A stretch of 58,863 nt of DNA, taken from Planctomycetota bacterium (GTDB lineage Bacteria; Planctomycetota; Phycisphaerae; Phycisphaerales; SM1A02). The notes under the pieces are model-generated. The model did no database searches. It saw only the letters and a list, made by a program, of their open reading frames with translations, and had not been told where the DNA came from. The stretch covers positions 1 through 58,863 of the forward strand of contig JADFIR010000015.1 in assembly GCA_022566535.1 (NCBI GenBank), written 5' to 3'. A program made the translations under genes and the position numbers. Position 1 is the stretch's first letter. Each line of letters opens with the position of its first letter. This document shows positions 17,546 to 25,636 of the stretch, piece after piece.

Positions 17546-18070
17546 ATGCGATTGAGCAGCTTGACGGTCATCTTGGTGCTGGGCCTGCTTTGCGCCTGGG
17601 GATGTGCGCATAGTCCTATCCCATCTACGCCGGGCTCTGGGCACGGCCTCCGCACGGCCGGGAATGGGAACCACCGTCCCGGCTCGACCACCGCATCCTG
17701 GCCCTTCTGGCCAACTCGAATGCGCGTTCACCCGCTGAGCCGACGGGCGACCGATCGAGACTCCGGCCGGCCTTACATTGAGGCGCGAATCGAGTTCTTC
17801 GACGCGTTTGGCCACACCTGCAAGGGCGTGGGCCAGATTCGTATCGATCTGCTTGCGGTCGGGCCGGCGAAGGGTTCGTTGCAACGAATCACGACGTACG
17901 CTAAGGACTTTAGTGACCTGTCGATCAACCGAGATCACTACGACGACGTGACCCGCACCTATCGCTTTCACCTGAAGCTTGATAGGAAGGCTCTCCCTGA
18001 AAGGTTGGAGTTGCGAGCCTGTTTTCTTTCTGCCAACGGGCAACGACTTGAAGCGACGTACTGCTTGTGA
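17546..18070 (+). CDS. Putative lipoprotein of unknown function
   Basis: A 174-residue protein starting at ATG 17546 with MRLSSLTVILVLGLLCAWGC, a signal peptide ending in a Cys that could be lipidated (the residue before Gly is Trp, so the lipobox is not ideal). The mature part contains RPYIEARIEFFDAFGHTCKG, IRIDLLAVGPAKGSLQR, YDDVTRTYRFHLKLDRKALP and LELRACFLSANGQRLEATY, a beta-sandwich-like strand pattern. I recall similar lipoproteins in planctomycete chromosomes, so it may mark the end of phage-derived sequence. No function can be given. Confidence 0.6.
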   Translation: MRLSSLTVILVLGLLCAWGCAHSPIPSTPGSGHGLRTAGNGNHRPGSTTASWPFWPTRMRVHPLSRRATDRDSGRPYIEARIEFFDAFGHTCKGVGQIRIDLLAVGPAKGSLQRITTYAKDFSDLSINRDHYDDVTRTYRFHLKLDRKALPERLELRACFLSANGQRLEATYCL

Positions 18071-18147
18071 CGCTAATCACGGCATAGACTTTCGCACCTG
18101 ACCCAACCCCGATCATCGCCGGCTTTACTTGTCGGGGGATTCGTCCA

Positions 18148-18447
18148 TCACATCGAGACCTGTCTCGACGAGTCTGGTCCAGTGTTGCGTGGCTCGGGCA
18201 CCTCCTCGATCACCGTGTATCGGTCAAGATTCAGAATGACCAGTTCGCCACTGTCTAATCGCAGCTCGAGACGGTCCAGCCACAGCTGGTCATCTTTGAC
18301 GTGGGCGAACCACGAGCCGGTCTTGGTCTGCTGACAGCGGGTGACCGCCCCTTCGATCGTATTCGTCCACGGCCGTTCCCGATGAGGCAATTGCTGGGTG
18401 ACGCGAACGCGCATACCGGGTTGGGGCGACATTATCCACATCGGCAT
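18148..18447 (-). CDS. Conserved hypothetical protein (planctomycete type)
   Basis: A 99-residue soluble protein. Core motifs are MRVRVTQQLPHRERPWTNTI, EGAVTRCQQTKTGSWFAHVK, DDQLWLDRLELRLDSGELV and LNLDRYTVIEEV, a strongly beta-stranded small barrel pattern. No catalytic residues stand out. The start is ATG 18447; GTG 18462 is also possible. It stands 72 bases after the M16 homologue on the same strand and may be co-transcribed with it. Confidence 0.62.
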   Translation of the reverse strand: MPMWIMSPQPGMRVRVTQQLPHRERPWTNTIEGAVTRCQQTKTGSWFAHVKDDQLWLDRLELRLDSGELVILNLDRYTVIEEVPEPRNTGPDSSRQVSM

Positions 18448-18519
18448 GTCAGCAGTGTACACAGGTTGGACAAAGGCCGCCCTAGACTCTCGCAGCCCAT
18501 CGACCCTGGAATCGACGTG

Positions 18520-19755
18520 TCAGTGAGCCGGTATTGCCAACTCGACCTTCCCGATCGAAGCCACCGTGAACTCGCCGAATACCCGCGACTGGAGGTAGGC
18601 GTTGAGCTGATCGATGGTGACGGCGTCGACCTCACGAGCCAGCTCATCTAATGATCTGGCCCGTCCAAGGCGAAACTGGTCGTGCCCAATCGCCACGGCC
18701 CGCGCGGGAGTGGACTCGCCTCGCATGATCAGGTGACTCTTCAGGCCGGCCACCGCCCGCTTGAGTTCCTCTTCGCGTACGCCCTGATGCAACCGCTCAA
18801 TTTCAGCGATGCATACCTCCAGGGTTTCGTCTGCGCGCTCGGGTGTGGTGCCGACGTATAGCGCGACCAAGCCGCTGTCCCGCCCAGCATGGAACGATGC
18901 GCCCACGCTGTAGCAAAGCGATCGCTTCTGCCGCACCTCGGTGAATAGGCGAGCACTGGTCCCCCCGCTGAGCACGCCGACAGCGAGCCGTTCAAGCATC
19001 GAGCGAGGGTCTGCTTCGCGAGGAGCGTCGTAGCCCAATCCGATGTGCACCTGGGCGGTATCCTGCTTGATGTACGTCTGGCCACGGAGCGGCGGGCGCT
19101 GCTCCACCGGCTCGCGATGCTCACCGGACCAGCCCGCAAGCAAGCCGTCGAGCTGACCGGCCAGCGAATCCGGGTCAACAGCGCCTGCTGCGGAGAAAAT
19201 CGACCCGACCGGCGTGCAACGGCTCGTCCATGCCTCACGAATGGCCTCGATTGAACAACCCTCCAGCACTTCACGGCACCCATAGCCGTGGCGATTGAAC
19301 GGTGCGGGGAGATGACGCTGACGCAGGCACAACATCACGAGATGCTGCGGGTCATCGTCCAGCGAATCGAGCGATTGCAGGCAGAGGCTTCGAACCGCTT
19401 CAAGACCGTCGGCGGGCAGGGCCGGCTCTCGCACCATGGCTGTCATCAGCCCCAATGCCTCGCTCAGGCGATCGCCCAGGAGCGTCGCACCCAGCCGCAG
19501 GTGATACGTCAGCACCCCGCTGGAGCGCTGTACACCCAGGCGATCAAGCGCATCACTGTGGCCTCGACTGTCCAGTCCGCCGGCACCGCGGAAGATGAGC
19601 TCACTGAGAATCGCCGGGATGCCGTCGCCCTCAGGAGGATCAGTGGCCGAACCAACGGGCAGAAGCCAGCTCAGCGCGACTGAAGCGACGTTCGGAACCG
19701 GTTCAACGACAAGGGTCGCACCACAGTCAAGTTGAGTTGTGTGGATATCGCTCAT
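18520..19755 (-). CDS. M16 (insulinase-fold) peptidase homologue without the zinc motif
   Basis: A 411-residue protein with the two-domain M16B fold. The N-terminal domain has LDCGATLVVEPVPNVASVAL, WLLPVGSATDP and IPAILSELIFRGAGGLDSRG. In active M16 enzymes that last string holds HxxEH; here the aligned residues are A-I-L-S-E, so both His ligands are gone. The C-terminal domain has AQVHIGLGYDAP, GVLSGGTSARLFTEVRQKRS and LCYSVGASFHAG, the usual substrate-clamping Arg/Tyr region. It probably acts as a non-catalytic partner or chaperone-like subunit, as with alpha subunits of processing peptidases. Its catalytic partner is not in the window. Start 19755 (or 19770) has no strong ribosome site. 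Confidence 0.83.
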   Translation of the reverse strand: MSDIHTTQLDCGATLVVEPVPNVASVALSWLLPVGSATDPPEGDGIPAILSELIFRGAGGLDSRGHSDALDRLGVQRSSGVLTYHLRLGATLLGDRLSEALGLMTAMVREPALPADGLEAVRSLCLQSLDSLDDDPQHLVMLCLRQRHLPAPFNRHGYGCREVLEGCSIEAIREAWTSRCTPVGSIFSAAGAVDPDSLAGQLDGLLAGWSGEHREPVEQRPPLRGQTYIKQDTAQVHIGLGYDAPREADPRSMLERLAVGVLSGGTSARLFTEVRQKRSLCYSVGASFHAGRDSGLVALYVGTTPERADETLEVCIAEIERLHQGVREEELKRAVAGLKSHLIMRGESTPARAVAIGHDQFRLGRARSLDELAREVDAVTIDQLNAYLQSRVFGEFTVASIGKVELAIPAH

Positions 19756-19991
19756 TCCAGGGACGCCCATCGCCGCACAGGCCTCAATGCATCATAGCCG
19801 ACGCCGATCCAGCGCCGGCTTGATCCCCGTGGGTCGCAGTACCGCGCGATGCAAGCCGAGCAATATGCCCAGCCCGCACAACCCGACCCGATTCTCGCCC
19901 AACTTCAACACCTCAATGAGCAATGAGGCGCTTGCGTCCGATTATCCAGCAAAGGAGCATCGATGCGCCGCGTACCCGCACCGTTACAACC

Positions 19992-20480
19992 ATGCGAATC
20001 ATGATCTACAGTTTGGTTGCCTTGATGGTTACGAGCGTTGTCGCCGGCGTGGTCCTCTATGGCCGTGCTGCACGGGGGATGGAGCAACGGATCGTCCAGA
20101 CGCGTGCGGAGGTCCGCCGCTTCCAGAGTCAGATCATGCTTCAAGCGGGCTTGGAACAAGCCGAGCTGACGGAGCGAGGGTATCCTGCAGCGGTCGACCC
20201 GGAATGGTTTCTCGGCGACTTGCCCACGAACCCACTGCTTGGCCCAGGGCACCCCTGGCTGGGCATTGCCAATGATTCGCACAGCGACCTCGAACATCCA
20301 GTGAAGTTGACCGCTTCCGACCACAGCCTGGCGCAGTTCTGGTACAATCCGAATACGGGTCAAGTGAGAGCCCGGGTGCCGGCCGGGATCTCCGACGCGG
20401 CGGCGCTCGGGTTGTATAATCGCGTCAACGACTGCAACCTGCGTGATTTGTTTGAAAGTGCGAGGGCCATCGAACGATGA
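19992..20480 (+). CDS. Membrane-anchored protein, pseudopilin-like architecture
   Basis: A 162-residue protein. One N-terminal membrane helix (MRIMIYSLVALMVTSVVAGV) passes into a long helix (GMEQRIVQTRAEVRRFQSQI), then a small globular part with ELTERGYPAAVDPEWF, TNPLLGPGHPWLGIAN and FWYNPNTGQVRARVPAG. The helix-then-small-domain layout resembles type II/IV pseudopilins, but there is no prepilin peptidase Gly/Phe-Glu site. The frame is open back to an ATG at 19923; I prefer 19992 because it puts the membrane helix at the N-terminus. Function unknown. Confidence 0.58.
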   Translation: MRIMIYSLVALMVTSVVAGVVLYGRAARGMEQRIVQTRAEVRRFQSQIMLQAGLEQAELTERGYPAAVDPEWFLGDLPTNPLLGPGHPWLGIANDSHSDLEHPVKLTASDHSLAQFWYNPNTGQVRARVPAGISDAAALGLYNRVNDCNLRDLFESARAIER

Positions 20481-20533
20481 TCTGTGGCTTGGCACTCCGC
20501 ACAACGGCCGAAGACCGTTCAATCTGAGCCGGC

Positions 20534-21241
20534 TCAGGGCTGACTGGATGCAGGCAACCCGAGGGCCTGCTCAATCGTGTATAGGCCTGGCGCTTGACCG
20601 TGGAGCCAGGCGGCTGCCCGCAGCGCCCCGCGGGCGAAGAGATCGCGGCTGGTTGCGATATGGCAGAGTCTGATGCGCTCCCCGTCTGCGGCGAATTCGA
20701 CGGTATGTTCCCCCACGACGTCGCCGCCCCGAATGGCGTGGATTCGATCGGCGGGCAACTCGAGGCCGGCGTCCCGCCTCAGCCTTTCGGCGATCCGCAG
20801 CGCCGTTCCCGAGGGTTTATCGCGCTTGCCGGCATGGTGGACCTCGGTCAGATTCACGTCGTAGCCGTCCCCGAGCAGCCGGGCGGCCTGGGTCGCCAGG
20901 TGAGTCAACACCGCCACACCGAAGGAGGTGTTCGCGGCGACCATCGCCGGGACCGAGCCAGCCGCAACATCAATAGCCCTGAGCGTTTGGGACGATAGGC
21001 CAGTTGTCCCAACGAGGATCGCTAGGCGGTGCTCGATGGCGAATCGGGTCGCGCTGCGGGCGCCCTCATCGGAGGAAAAGTCGATGATCGCGTCGAGCGA
21101 CACATCGGCGGTTCGAGTGGTCGTCGGGTCGATCGCCGGGTCGATCTGGGCCACCAGGTCGAAGCGCGGATCGTCGCGCGCGAGGGTGCAGATTCTCGCG
21201 CCCATGCGCCCGGCGGCACCGTAAACAGCAAGTCGAATCAT
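20534..21241 (-). CDS. dapB: 4-hydroxy-tetrahydrodipicolinate reductase
   Basis: A 235-residue DapB. It reduces HTPA with NAD(P)H in the lysine/diaminopimelate pathway. Motifs are VYGAAGRMG (nucleotide-binding loop), IDFSSDEGA, VGTTGLS, AANTSFGVAVLTHL and EVHHAGKRDKPSGTAL, where HH and KRDKPSGT hold the catalytic His and Lys. The start ATG 21241 gives MIRLAVYGAAGRMG; earlier in-frame codons do not look coding. Length is at the short end of the family (230-270). The gene is single, transcribed towards the hypothetical gene at 19992-20480. Confidence 0.94.
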   Translation of the reverse strand: MIRLAVYGAAGRMGARICTLARDDPRFDLVAQIDPAIDPTTTRTADVSLDAIIDFSSDEGARSATRFAIEHRLAILVGTTGLSSQTLRAIDVAAGSVPAMVAANTSFGVAVLTHLATQAARLLGDGYDVNLTEVHHAGKRDKPSGTALRIAERLRRDAGLELPADRIHAIRGGDVVGEHTVEFAADGERIRLCHIATSRDLFARGALRAAAWLHGQAPGLYTIEQALGLPASSQP

Positions 21242-21389
21242 GGTAGATTTCCCATCGAGGCACTGGCGTCGCTGAGCAATTTCTGTCAAGATACTTCCAT
21301 TGGAGGTCCGATAGATGTACAAAATCCTCCGGCGGTCGTACCGCCGTCAATTTGCTCCGACAAGGTAACCCAAACAGGAGGTTATTCCA

Positions 21390-21638
21390 ATGGCAAAAAA
21401 GAGACGCGCCACGAAGAAGAAGGCCGCCAGGAAAAAGACGGCCAAGAAGAGGACTGTAAGAAAGGTTAGACGAAAGAAGGTCACCAGAAAGAAGGTCGCT
21501 CGTAAGAAGAAGGGGACCAGAAAGAAGAAGGCCACGACAAAGAAGAAGGCCACTCGGAAGAAACGGAGGAAGAAGGCGACCAAGAAGAAGGCCACACGCA
21601 AGAAGGTCAGAAGGAAGAAGGCCAGAAAAAAGAAGTAG
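21390..21638 (+). CDS. Lys/Arg-rich histone H1-like protein
   Basis: An 82-residue protein that is about two-thirds Lys and Arg, with Ala, Thr and Val as spacers and repeats such as [22 protein letters not shown] and [10 protein letters not shown]. It has no acidic residue, Gln, Tyr or Phe. That composition is seen in bacterial histone H1-like DNA-compacting proteins (AlgP/HupN tails, Hc2), so nucleoid binding is the probable role. A perfect AGGAGG lies 8 bases before ATG 21390, indicating strong translation. A GC hairpin follows the stop. The purine-rich message makes the opposite strand an artefactual Phe/Leu-rich frame. Confidence 0.75.
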   Translation: MAKKRRATKKKAARKKTAKKRTVRKVRRKKVTRKKVARKKKGTRKKKATTKKKATRKKRRKKATKKKATRKKVRRKKARKKK

Positions 21639-21646
21639 CGATCAAC

Positions 21647-21665
21647 GCCCCCGTACAACGGGGGC
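21647..21665 (+). terminator. GC hairpin after the histone-like gene
   Basis: GCCCCCGT at 21647-21654 pairs perfectly with ACGGGGGC at 21658-21665 around a three-base loop, 9 bases past the stop of the histone-like gene. No T run follows, so it may stabilise the message end rather than terminate alone. Confidence 0.5.
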
Positions 21666-21825
21666 ACCGATACTTCGAATGGCAGGATCTGATGGGGCTG
21701 GCGTTGGCGCCGGCCTCTTTCTATGCGCGCCAAGCGAACAGGCAGGACCCTGTCGCGAGTACCGTGCACGCCGACTGCTACAATCGGAAACCTCAGGGCT
21801 TGGAGGGACACCGAGGAACCGTGCC

Positions 21826-22092
21826 ATGACTCACGTCATCGGGGAATCCTGTATCCACACCAAGGACGCTTCCTGTGTGGATGTCTGCCCCGTCGATTGC
21901 ATCCACCCAACTAAGGACGAGGCGGAGTTCCAGGAGGCGGAAATGCTGTACATCGACCCGGAAACGTGCATCGACTGCGGCTTGTGCGTCGATGAGTGCC
22001 CGGTTCAGGCGATCTTCCCTGAGGAGGACCTACCGGAGCAATGGCTCAACTACATCCAGATCAACTCGGAATGGTACCAGAAACAGGTGTGA
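21826..22092 (+). CDS. 7Fe ferredoxin ([3Fe-4S][4Fe-4S])
   Basis: An 88-residue ferredoxin. Cys spacing follows Azotobacter FdI: C9, C17 and C58 for a 3Fe cluster, and C21, C48, C51 and C54 for a 4Fe cluster (CVDVCPVDC and [12 protein letters not shown]). FdI also has a Cys at the position between C9 and C17, which here is not Cys (HTK), in line with that residue not being a ligand. It carries low-potential electrons, partner unknown. ATG 21826 has GAGG 9 bases upstream. The C-terminal [17 protein letters not shown] is typical of this subfamily. Confidence 0.93.
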   Translation: MTHVIGESCIHTKDASCVDVCPVDCIHPTKDEAEFQEAEMLYIDPETCIDCGLCVDECPVQAIFPEEDLPEQWLNYIQINSEWYQKQV

Positions 22093-22178
22093 TCGCGATC
22101 ACCCCATCCCATGTGCTGCGGCGCCAACATGTGTATGCGGAGGCAGGTGAGCTGCAAGCGCGGCCGTAGCACCGCCGG

Positions 22179-22610
22179 TCAATCCCCGGGATACTCCTCA
22201 TCATCTTCGGGGTCGCTCACCTTGCTGACACCGCTAGCGGCGTCCGGCCGTTCCGTCCAGTCCTCGACCCGGGCCCCGAGATTCAGCTCGCTGGTCATCG
22301 TCTTGCGGTAGCCCAGTTTTCGAATCACCTCCAGCACTTCGGTCCAGGTCGGGAACGTCAACTCGTTGACGCGCTTGAAGCTGTCGATGGCCATGATGAA
22401 CATGAACTGCTCTTGGGTCATCTCGCCTTCTTCAGCCGCTCGCATGAAGTCGGTGCGGCGGCGTCCAGGCCCGCGTCTCCGTTCGAGATTGGTTGCCGTA
22501 GCTATCGGGCGCGCCTCCCTTTGATCAATGCCGTGCCGTCGATCAACAACACTTTTTCTGCGACTTGAGCCGCGCTGGACCTGCCCATCTTCTTGGTCGT
22601 GTTCAGCCAT
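22179..22610 (-). CDS. Conserved hypothetical protein (planctomycete type)
   Basis: A 143-residue soluble protein. ATG 22610 has GGAG 6 bases upstream. The N-terminal half is charged and basic (VQRGSSRRKSVVDRR, LERRRGPGRRRTDFMRAAEE). The conserved part is GEMTQEQFMFIMAIDSFKRV, then FPTWTEVLEVIRKLGYRKT and LNLGARVEDW, mostly helical. The GPGRR-like stretch resembles linker regions found in planctomycete response-regulator-adjacent proteins, but I can assign no function. It converges with the ferredoxin gene. Confidence 0.6.
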   Translation of the reverse strand: MAEHDQEDGQVQRGSSRRKSVVDRRHGIDQREARPIATATNLERRRGPGRRRTDFMRAAEEGEMTQEQFMFIMAIDSFKRVNELTFPTWTEVLEVIRKLGYRKTMTSELNLGARVEDWTERPDAASGVSKVSDPEDDEEYPGD

Positions 22611-22754
22611 GACTTGCTCCGGCCGTCCACAGCTGCCCAATGCGGGTACACTACGCCCGACCTGGGCGACTGCGAAGAACTGCCGACACATGCCAATCGA
22701 GCCGCATGGGACGGCGATAAACTGAGAATCGAGGTACTCCTCAACCCGCAGACC

Positions 22755-23237
22755 ATGTCCATTTCGACCAAATTCAGCCGCCAATTCACCCCGTTTGCCG
22801 CCATCCTCGCCTGGCTCTGGCCGGGCCTAGGGCACATTTACCTCGGCCAAGGGAAGCGAGGGCGACTGGTAATGTTCGGAGTGCTGTTCCTGTTCCTCGG
22901 CGGCGTGCTCATCGGGGGGATCGATGTTGTGGACCGCAAGGAAGATCGGCTGTGGTTCTGGGCTCAGGCCCTTTGCGGACCGATCACCGTCGCCGTGGAT
23001 TTCACAAATCAGACCTTCCTCAAGACGTGGCCGCCTGACGGGGCGGGGCGATCCGACGCGAGGGACTCCAAGGCCATCGTTCAGCTGGGCCGCAAGGGCC
23101 TCGGCCGCGTCAATGAGATGGGCACACTCTTTTGCGCACTGGCCGGATTGATGAACCTCGTCGTGATTCTCGACGCGCTTCACCATCCGTCCAGAAGAGT
23201 TGCGGATCGGCGGCAGCGCGGAAGCACCGAGCCATGA
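22755..23237 (+). CDS. DUF6677-like membrane protein
   Basis: A 160-residue integral membrane protein starting at ATG 22755. It has AAILAWLWPGLGHIYLGQ and KRGRLVMFGVLFLFLGGVLI, the pattern of small TM2-like proteins that repeat a Pro-Gly-x-Gly-His-x-Tyr-x-Gly turn between two helices. A third helix (MGTLFCALAGLMNLVVILDA) closes the chain. The family match to DUF6677 is from memory of planctomycete proteins. Its stop overlaps the start of the next gene (ATGA), indicating coupled translation. Confidence 0.62.
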   Translation: MSISTKFSRQFTPFAAILAWLWPGLGHIYLGQGKRGRLVMFGVLFLFLGGVLIGGIDVVDRKEDRLWFWAQALCGPITVAVDFTNQTFLKTWPPDGAGRSDARDSKAIVQLGRKGLGRVNEMGTLFCALAGLMNLVVILDALHHPSRRVADRRQRGSTEP

Positions 23238-23485
23238 TCCCGCTGCTCGCCTACGTTCCGTTTCTGGACCCGATCAATGCGGTACACGATTGGTGGTATC
23301 TGCTGCTGGTCCCATTGTCGTTCGGCGTGTCCATGATCTACCTGGCGCTGCGGATGCCTTGCCTCGACCATTACTGGCGACGAGTGTTGTTGATGACCGT
23401 GCAGATCGTAGGGGCAATAGCCGCGCTGGCGATCGTACTGGTGGTGCTTGTCCAGGTGGTCATTCCCCGGTTGCCGGTGGATTAG
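23234..23485 (+). CDS. Small membrane protein coupled to the preceding gene
   Basis: An 83-residue protein with two or three hydrophobic segments (WWYLLLVPLSFGVSMIYLAL and MTVQIVGAIAALAIVLVVLV). It overlaps the upstream membrane gene by 4 bases, so both are probably made together and may form one complex. No motif points to a function. Confidence 0.62.
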   Translation: MIPLLAYVPFLDPINAVHDWWYLLLVPLSFGVSMIYLALRMPCLDHYWRRVLLMTVQIVGAIAALAIVLVVLVQVVIPRLPVD

Positions 23486-23542
23486 CGCCATTGCGGGCGA
23501 ATGAGCTTCGAAGCGATCTGCACCCTCCAGGAACCCGTCGGG

Positions 23543-24322
23543 TCACTGTCCCACCCTTCGCATAACGTATGCGGCGGCGTACATCCCGCCGATGTCCTCG
23601 CGATCGACGGACGCCGGCGGGTACTTGTTGTTTAGCGGCTGCAAGCGGATCGTCCGGCCATCGTCCTCGATGTAGATGCGCTTGAAAGTGGTCTCGTTGT
23701 CGCGCAGGAGGCGCACAAAGCAGTCCGATCCCGACGGCGTGAGCAAGGCAGGTGAGAAAATCACGATCTCGCCTTCGCGGTAGCCCGGCTCCATTGAATC
23801 GCCCACGACCCGCGCCGCGAACGCTTGTGGGTCGGTGACATCGGGGCAGGCGATGTGCTCGTCGGCAATCGACGCTGGATAGTCCAGGTCGGTGAACTCC
23901 CGAGGATACCCAGCGGCAACCTGGTTGATGACCGGGATCTGCCGACCTAATGGAAGGGGCTCGTCCACGTTGGCGGTGAACTGCTCGATGATCTCCCGCA
24001 GCTCTCCTGTGCGAAACAGCTCGTCAAGGCTATCGCCTCGACGGGCCGCCTGTCTCAACCGCCCAGCCAGGGCCTGGGAGGTTGCCACGCGAGCCTTGAC
24101 CTCGGCTGGCGTGCTGTCCCATTGCAATGCCGCAATCAATCGGGCGTCGGTGATTCCCAGGGCCGACTCAATCTGACGGGCCTTGGACGCCGAGACCGTC
24201 CGCTGGCCAGACTCCATCAGCGACAGATGCGACTTGCTGCATCGGAGCACCTTGGCCAATGCCTCCTGGGTCATCCCGGCCTGCTTCCGCACGTCGCGGA
24301 TCAGGCGGCCAATGGTCGCCAT
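23543..24322 (-). CDS. CI/LexA-type repressor with XRE helix-turn-helix and S24 autoprotease
   Basis: A 259-residue phage-repressor-like protein. Residues 1-60 are an XRE domain (LIRDVRKQAGMTQEALAKVL, SKSHLSLMESGQRTVS). The C-terminal half is a peptidase S24 domain: the self-cleavage site VAAGYP (A137-G138), catalytic Ser176 in VVGDSMEPG and Lys214 in TTFKRIYI. Cleavage after RecA activation would inactivate it under DNA damage. It is divergent from the HTH-ABC-GNAT-ParB-terminase operon and should repress it through the operator region 24323-24480 and its second copy at 26096-26253. No other phage lysogeny gene is nearby. Confidence 0.88.
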   Translation of the reverse strand: MATIGRLIRDVRKQAGMTQEALAKVLRCSKSHLSLMESGQRTVSASKARQIESALGITDARLIAALQWDSTPAEVKARVATSQALAGRLRQAARRGDSLDELFRTGELREIIEQFTANVDEPLPLGRQIPVINQVAAGYPREFTDLDYPASIADEHIACPDVTDPQAFAARVVGDSMEPGYREGEIVIFSPALLTPSGSDCFVRLLRDNETTFKRIYIEDDGRTIRLQPLNNKYPPASVDREDIGGMYAAAYVMRRVGQ

Positions 24323-24348
24323 GTGAACCTCCCGTCAAGATTCAAAAA

Positions 24349-24366
24349 GTTTACCAAAATGTGAAC
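24349..24366. promoter_or_regulatory. Candidate repressor operator O1 (copy 1)
   Basis: GTTTACcaaaatGTgAAC forms an imperfect inverted repeat with six-base arms and a six-base centre, 26 bases upstream of the repressor start. Copy 2 is at 26122-26139 with one centre change. Binding is inferred from symmetry and position. Confidence 0.45.
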
Positions 24367-24395
24367 GCTTGGCTTGCTTTGCGCCTGCAAGTAGT

Positions 24396-24418
24396 GTAAA
24401 CATTGTATAGAAGTTTGC
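24396..24418. promoter_or_regulatory. Candidate repressor operator O2 (copy 1)
   Basis: GTAAAC at 24396 and GTTTGC at 24413 form a second dyad with an 11-base centre, with the same half-site sequence as O1. It is identical in copy 2 at 26169-26191. Two sites in one intergenic region fit cooperative binding by a CI-type repressor. Confidence 0.4.
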
Positions 24419-24901
24419 AAGTATGAAAACTCATATTGGTCGTCGTTTCTTGTAACCCGTTTGTGGAGCGTTTGTTGTGATACTCGACCGGAAATATATA
24501 CATGACGCAACGATGAATCGGTTGTCTCGCCGCCAGAGTCACCTCGGGGTAGCTGGCCGCTGAGTCTCTAAGGACGTTTTTTCAAAATATTGATCAAAGC
24601 ACTTGACAAGTGCCTAGAGGTATGGCACATGACCAACGTGTTCCCGTTATCGGCTACGAGTCCCAAGTTTATCGGTCTTGCCCAGTTTTCCGCCTAAATG
24701 TTTACTGGATAGGGAGATAAAGGAGACCTACGCTAGTTGTACGGAGAGAGGGGGAGGTGGTGCCGCTTGGCCCATGGGTTACTTGGCCAGGTGCGTGCAT
24801 GGACGACGATATTCCACCTGAACCTCTTGCGAAGTGCGGCCCTCGCACAAGGAGGTGCGTATGGCGGTGAGAGGCACAGAATACGACGTTCGAGGTGGGC
24901 C

Positions 24902-25354
24902 ATGAACGCGAGGCATCGAGAAGAAGCACTGGCGAACTGGGCTGACCACTTCGTGGTCTATAGGTCCAAAGATGACGACGGTAGATACGTCGCGCATTCT
25001 GTGCGAACAGATCAAATTGGTATTGACGAGACAGTAGTGGGCGCTGTTCACGAGCTATACACTGCGCTGCGCGCGCTGATTGAGGAAGCTCAACGCGATC
25101 CGAATGTTGTGGTATTTCAACAGGCTCCTGAAGAAGTCGTCAACACTTTCCTGAGAGCACCCAAACTGCGTGATGATCTCTGGGCAGAAATCCGTACAAG
25201 AATCCATTTACCCAAGTTACCCAAGCAGGATGACGACTATTGGGAACCCGATCTCGAATCCCAAGCTCAGGGAATCTCTGATGTCGACTTGGGCGACAGT
25301 GATTCATGTTGGCGCGATGTAGCCAGAGAAGACGTGCTTCTTGAGGCGGTGTGA
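24902..25354 (+). CDS. HicB-like putative antitoxin
   Basis: A 150-residue acidic protein. The N-terminal domain (about residues 10-75) reads WADHFVVYRSKDDDGRYVAH then VVGAVHELYTALRALIEEAQ, a strand-strand-helix order like HicB antitoxins, which are truncated RNase H-like folds. The C-terminal half is acidic (QDDDYWEPDLESQAQ) rather than a typical DNA-binding domain. ATG 24902 has GAGG 6 bases upstream. The next gene starts at the base after this stop, as in many antitoxin-toxin pairs. The pair lies inside the inserted segment between the two operator copies. The family link is inferred, not a sequence match I can be sure of. Confidence 0.5.
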   Translation: MNARHREEALANWADHFVVYRSKDDDGRYVAHSVRTDQIGIDETVVGAVHELYTALRALIEEAQRDPNVVVFQQAPEEVVNTFLRAPKLRDDLWAEIRTRIHLPKLPKQDDDYWEPDLESQAQGISDVDLGDSDSCWRDVAREDVLLEAV

Positions 25355-25636
25355 GTGGGACGACGGCAGATCACCTGGGGGCAGATCATGCAGATCTGCC
25401 AAACACATAATATTGAGATCTTTAGAGGCAAAGGGTCCGAAAAGAAACTCAAGGGTCCTACTCCGAGTGGCGAGACCGGAATCATGGTCATCGGCCACAA
25501 ATGCTGTACGCGCCCAGGCGACACCGTTTACCCAAGCTACGTCAAGACCTTTCAGCGACGCTTCGGGATCAAGAACTCTACGGGTAGCTGGCGCGTGGTA
25601 CGTCAGTCGCTTTCCCTCTGCACCCTGAATCGCTAA
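25355..25636 (+). CDS. HicA-like putative toxin with an IS-derived tail
   Basis: A 93-residue basic protein starting GTG 25355 directly after the upstream stop. The layout WGQIMQICQTHNIEIFRGKG, SEKKLKGPTP and MVIGHKCCTRPGDTVYPSYV ending in KTFQRRFGI recalls HicA toxins (small double-stranded-RNA-binding-like mRNA interferases), with a lysine-rich loop where HicA has GSHH and a C-terminal helix that usually reads LLRKIL..GI. The catalytic His is not in its usual place. The last 15 or so residues are encoded antisense to the transposase C-terminus of the adjoining IS remnant, so the native end was probably replaced when that element arrived. Confidence 0.45.
   Translation: MGRRQITWGQIMQICQTHNIEIFRGKGSEKKLKGPTPSGETGIMVIGHKCCTRPGDTVYPSYVKTFQRRFGIKNSTGSWRVVRQSLSLCTLNR

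Larger units (their letters stand above)
24292..24487. repeat. Repressor/operator repeat, copy 1
   Basis: A 196-base direct repeat whose second copy lies at 26065-26260, offset exactly 1773 bases, with 5 mismatches by eye. This copy contains the first ten codons of the S24 repressor and the divergent promoter region, and ends just after GTG ATA, the first codons of the HTH gene. The frame begun there (24477-24563) stops after 28 codons, a dead 5' end of the downstream HTH gene. After it, 24488-24901 is AT-richer sequence with no gene I recognise; a TTGACA box at 24603-24608 lacks a convincing -10 partner. Confidence 0.9.

Noticed and set aside
21347..21811. Phe/Leu-rich frame on the minus strand opposite the histone-like gene
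   Set aside because: Produced by reading AAG/AGA codons backwards. The plus strand has a perfect ribosome site and sense.
24603..24631. Sigma-70 promoter with TTGACA
   Set aside because: The -35 box is perfect, but at 16-18 bases spacing there is no acceptable -10 hexamer.
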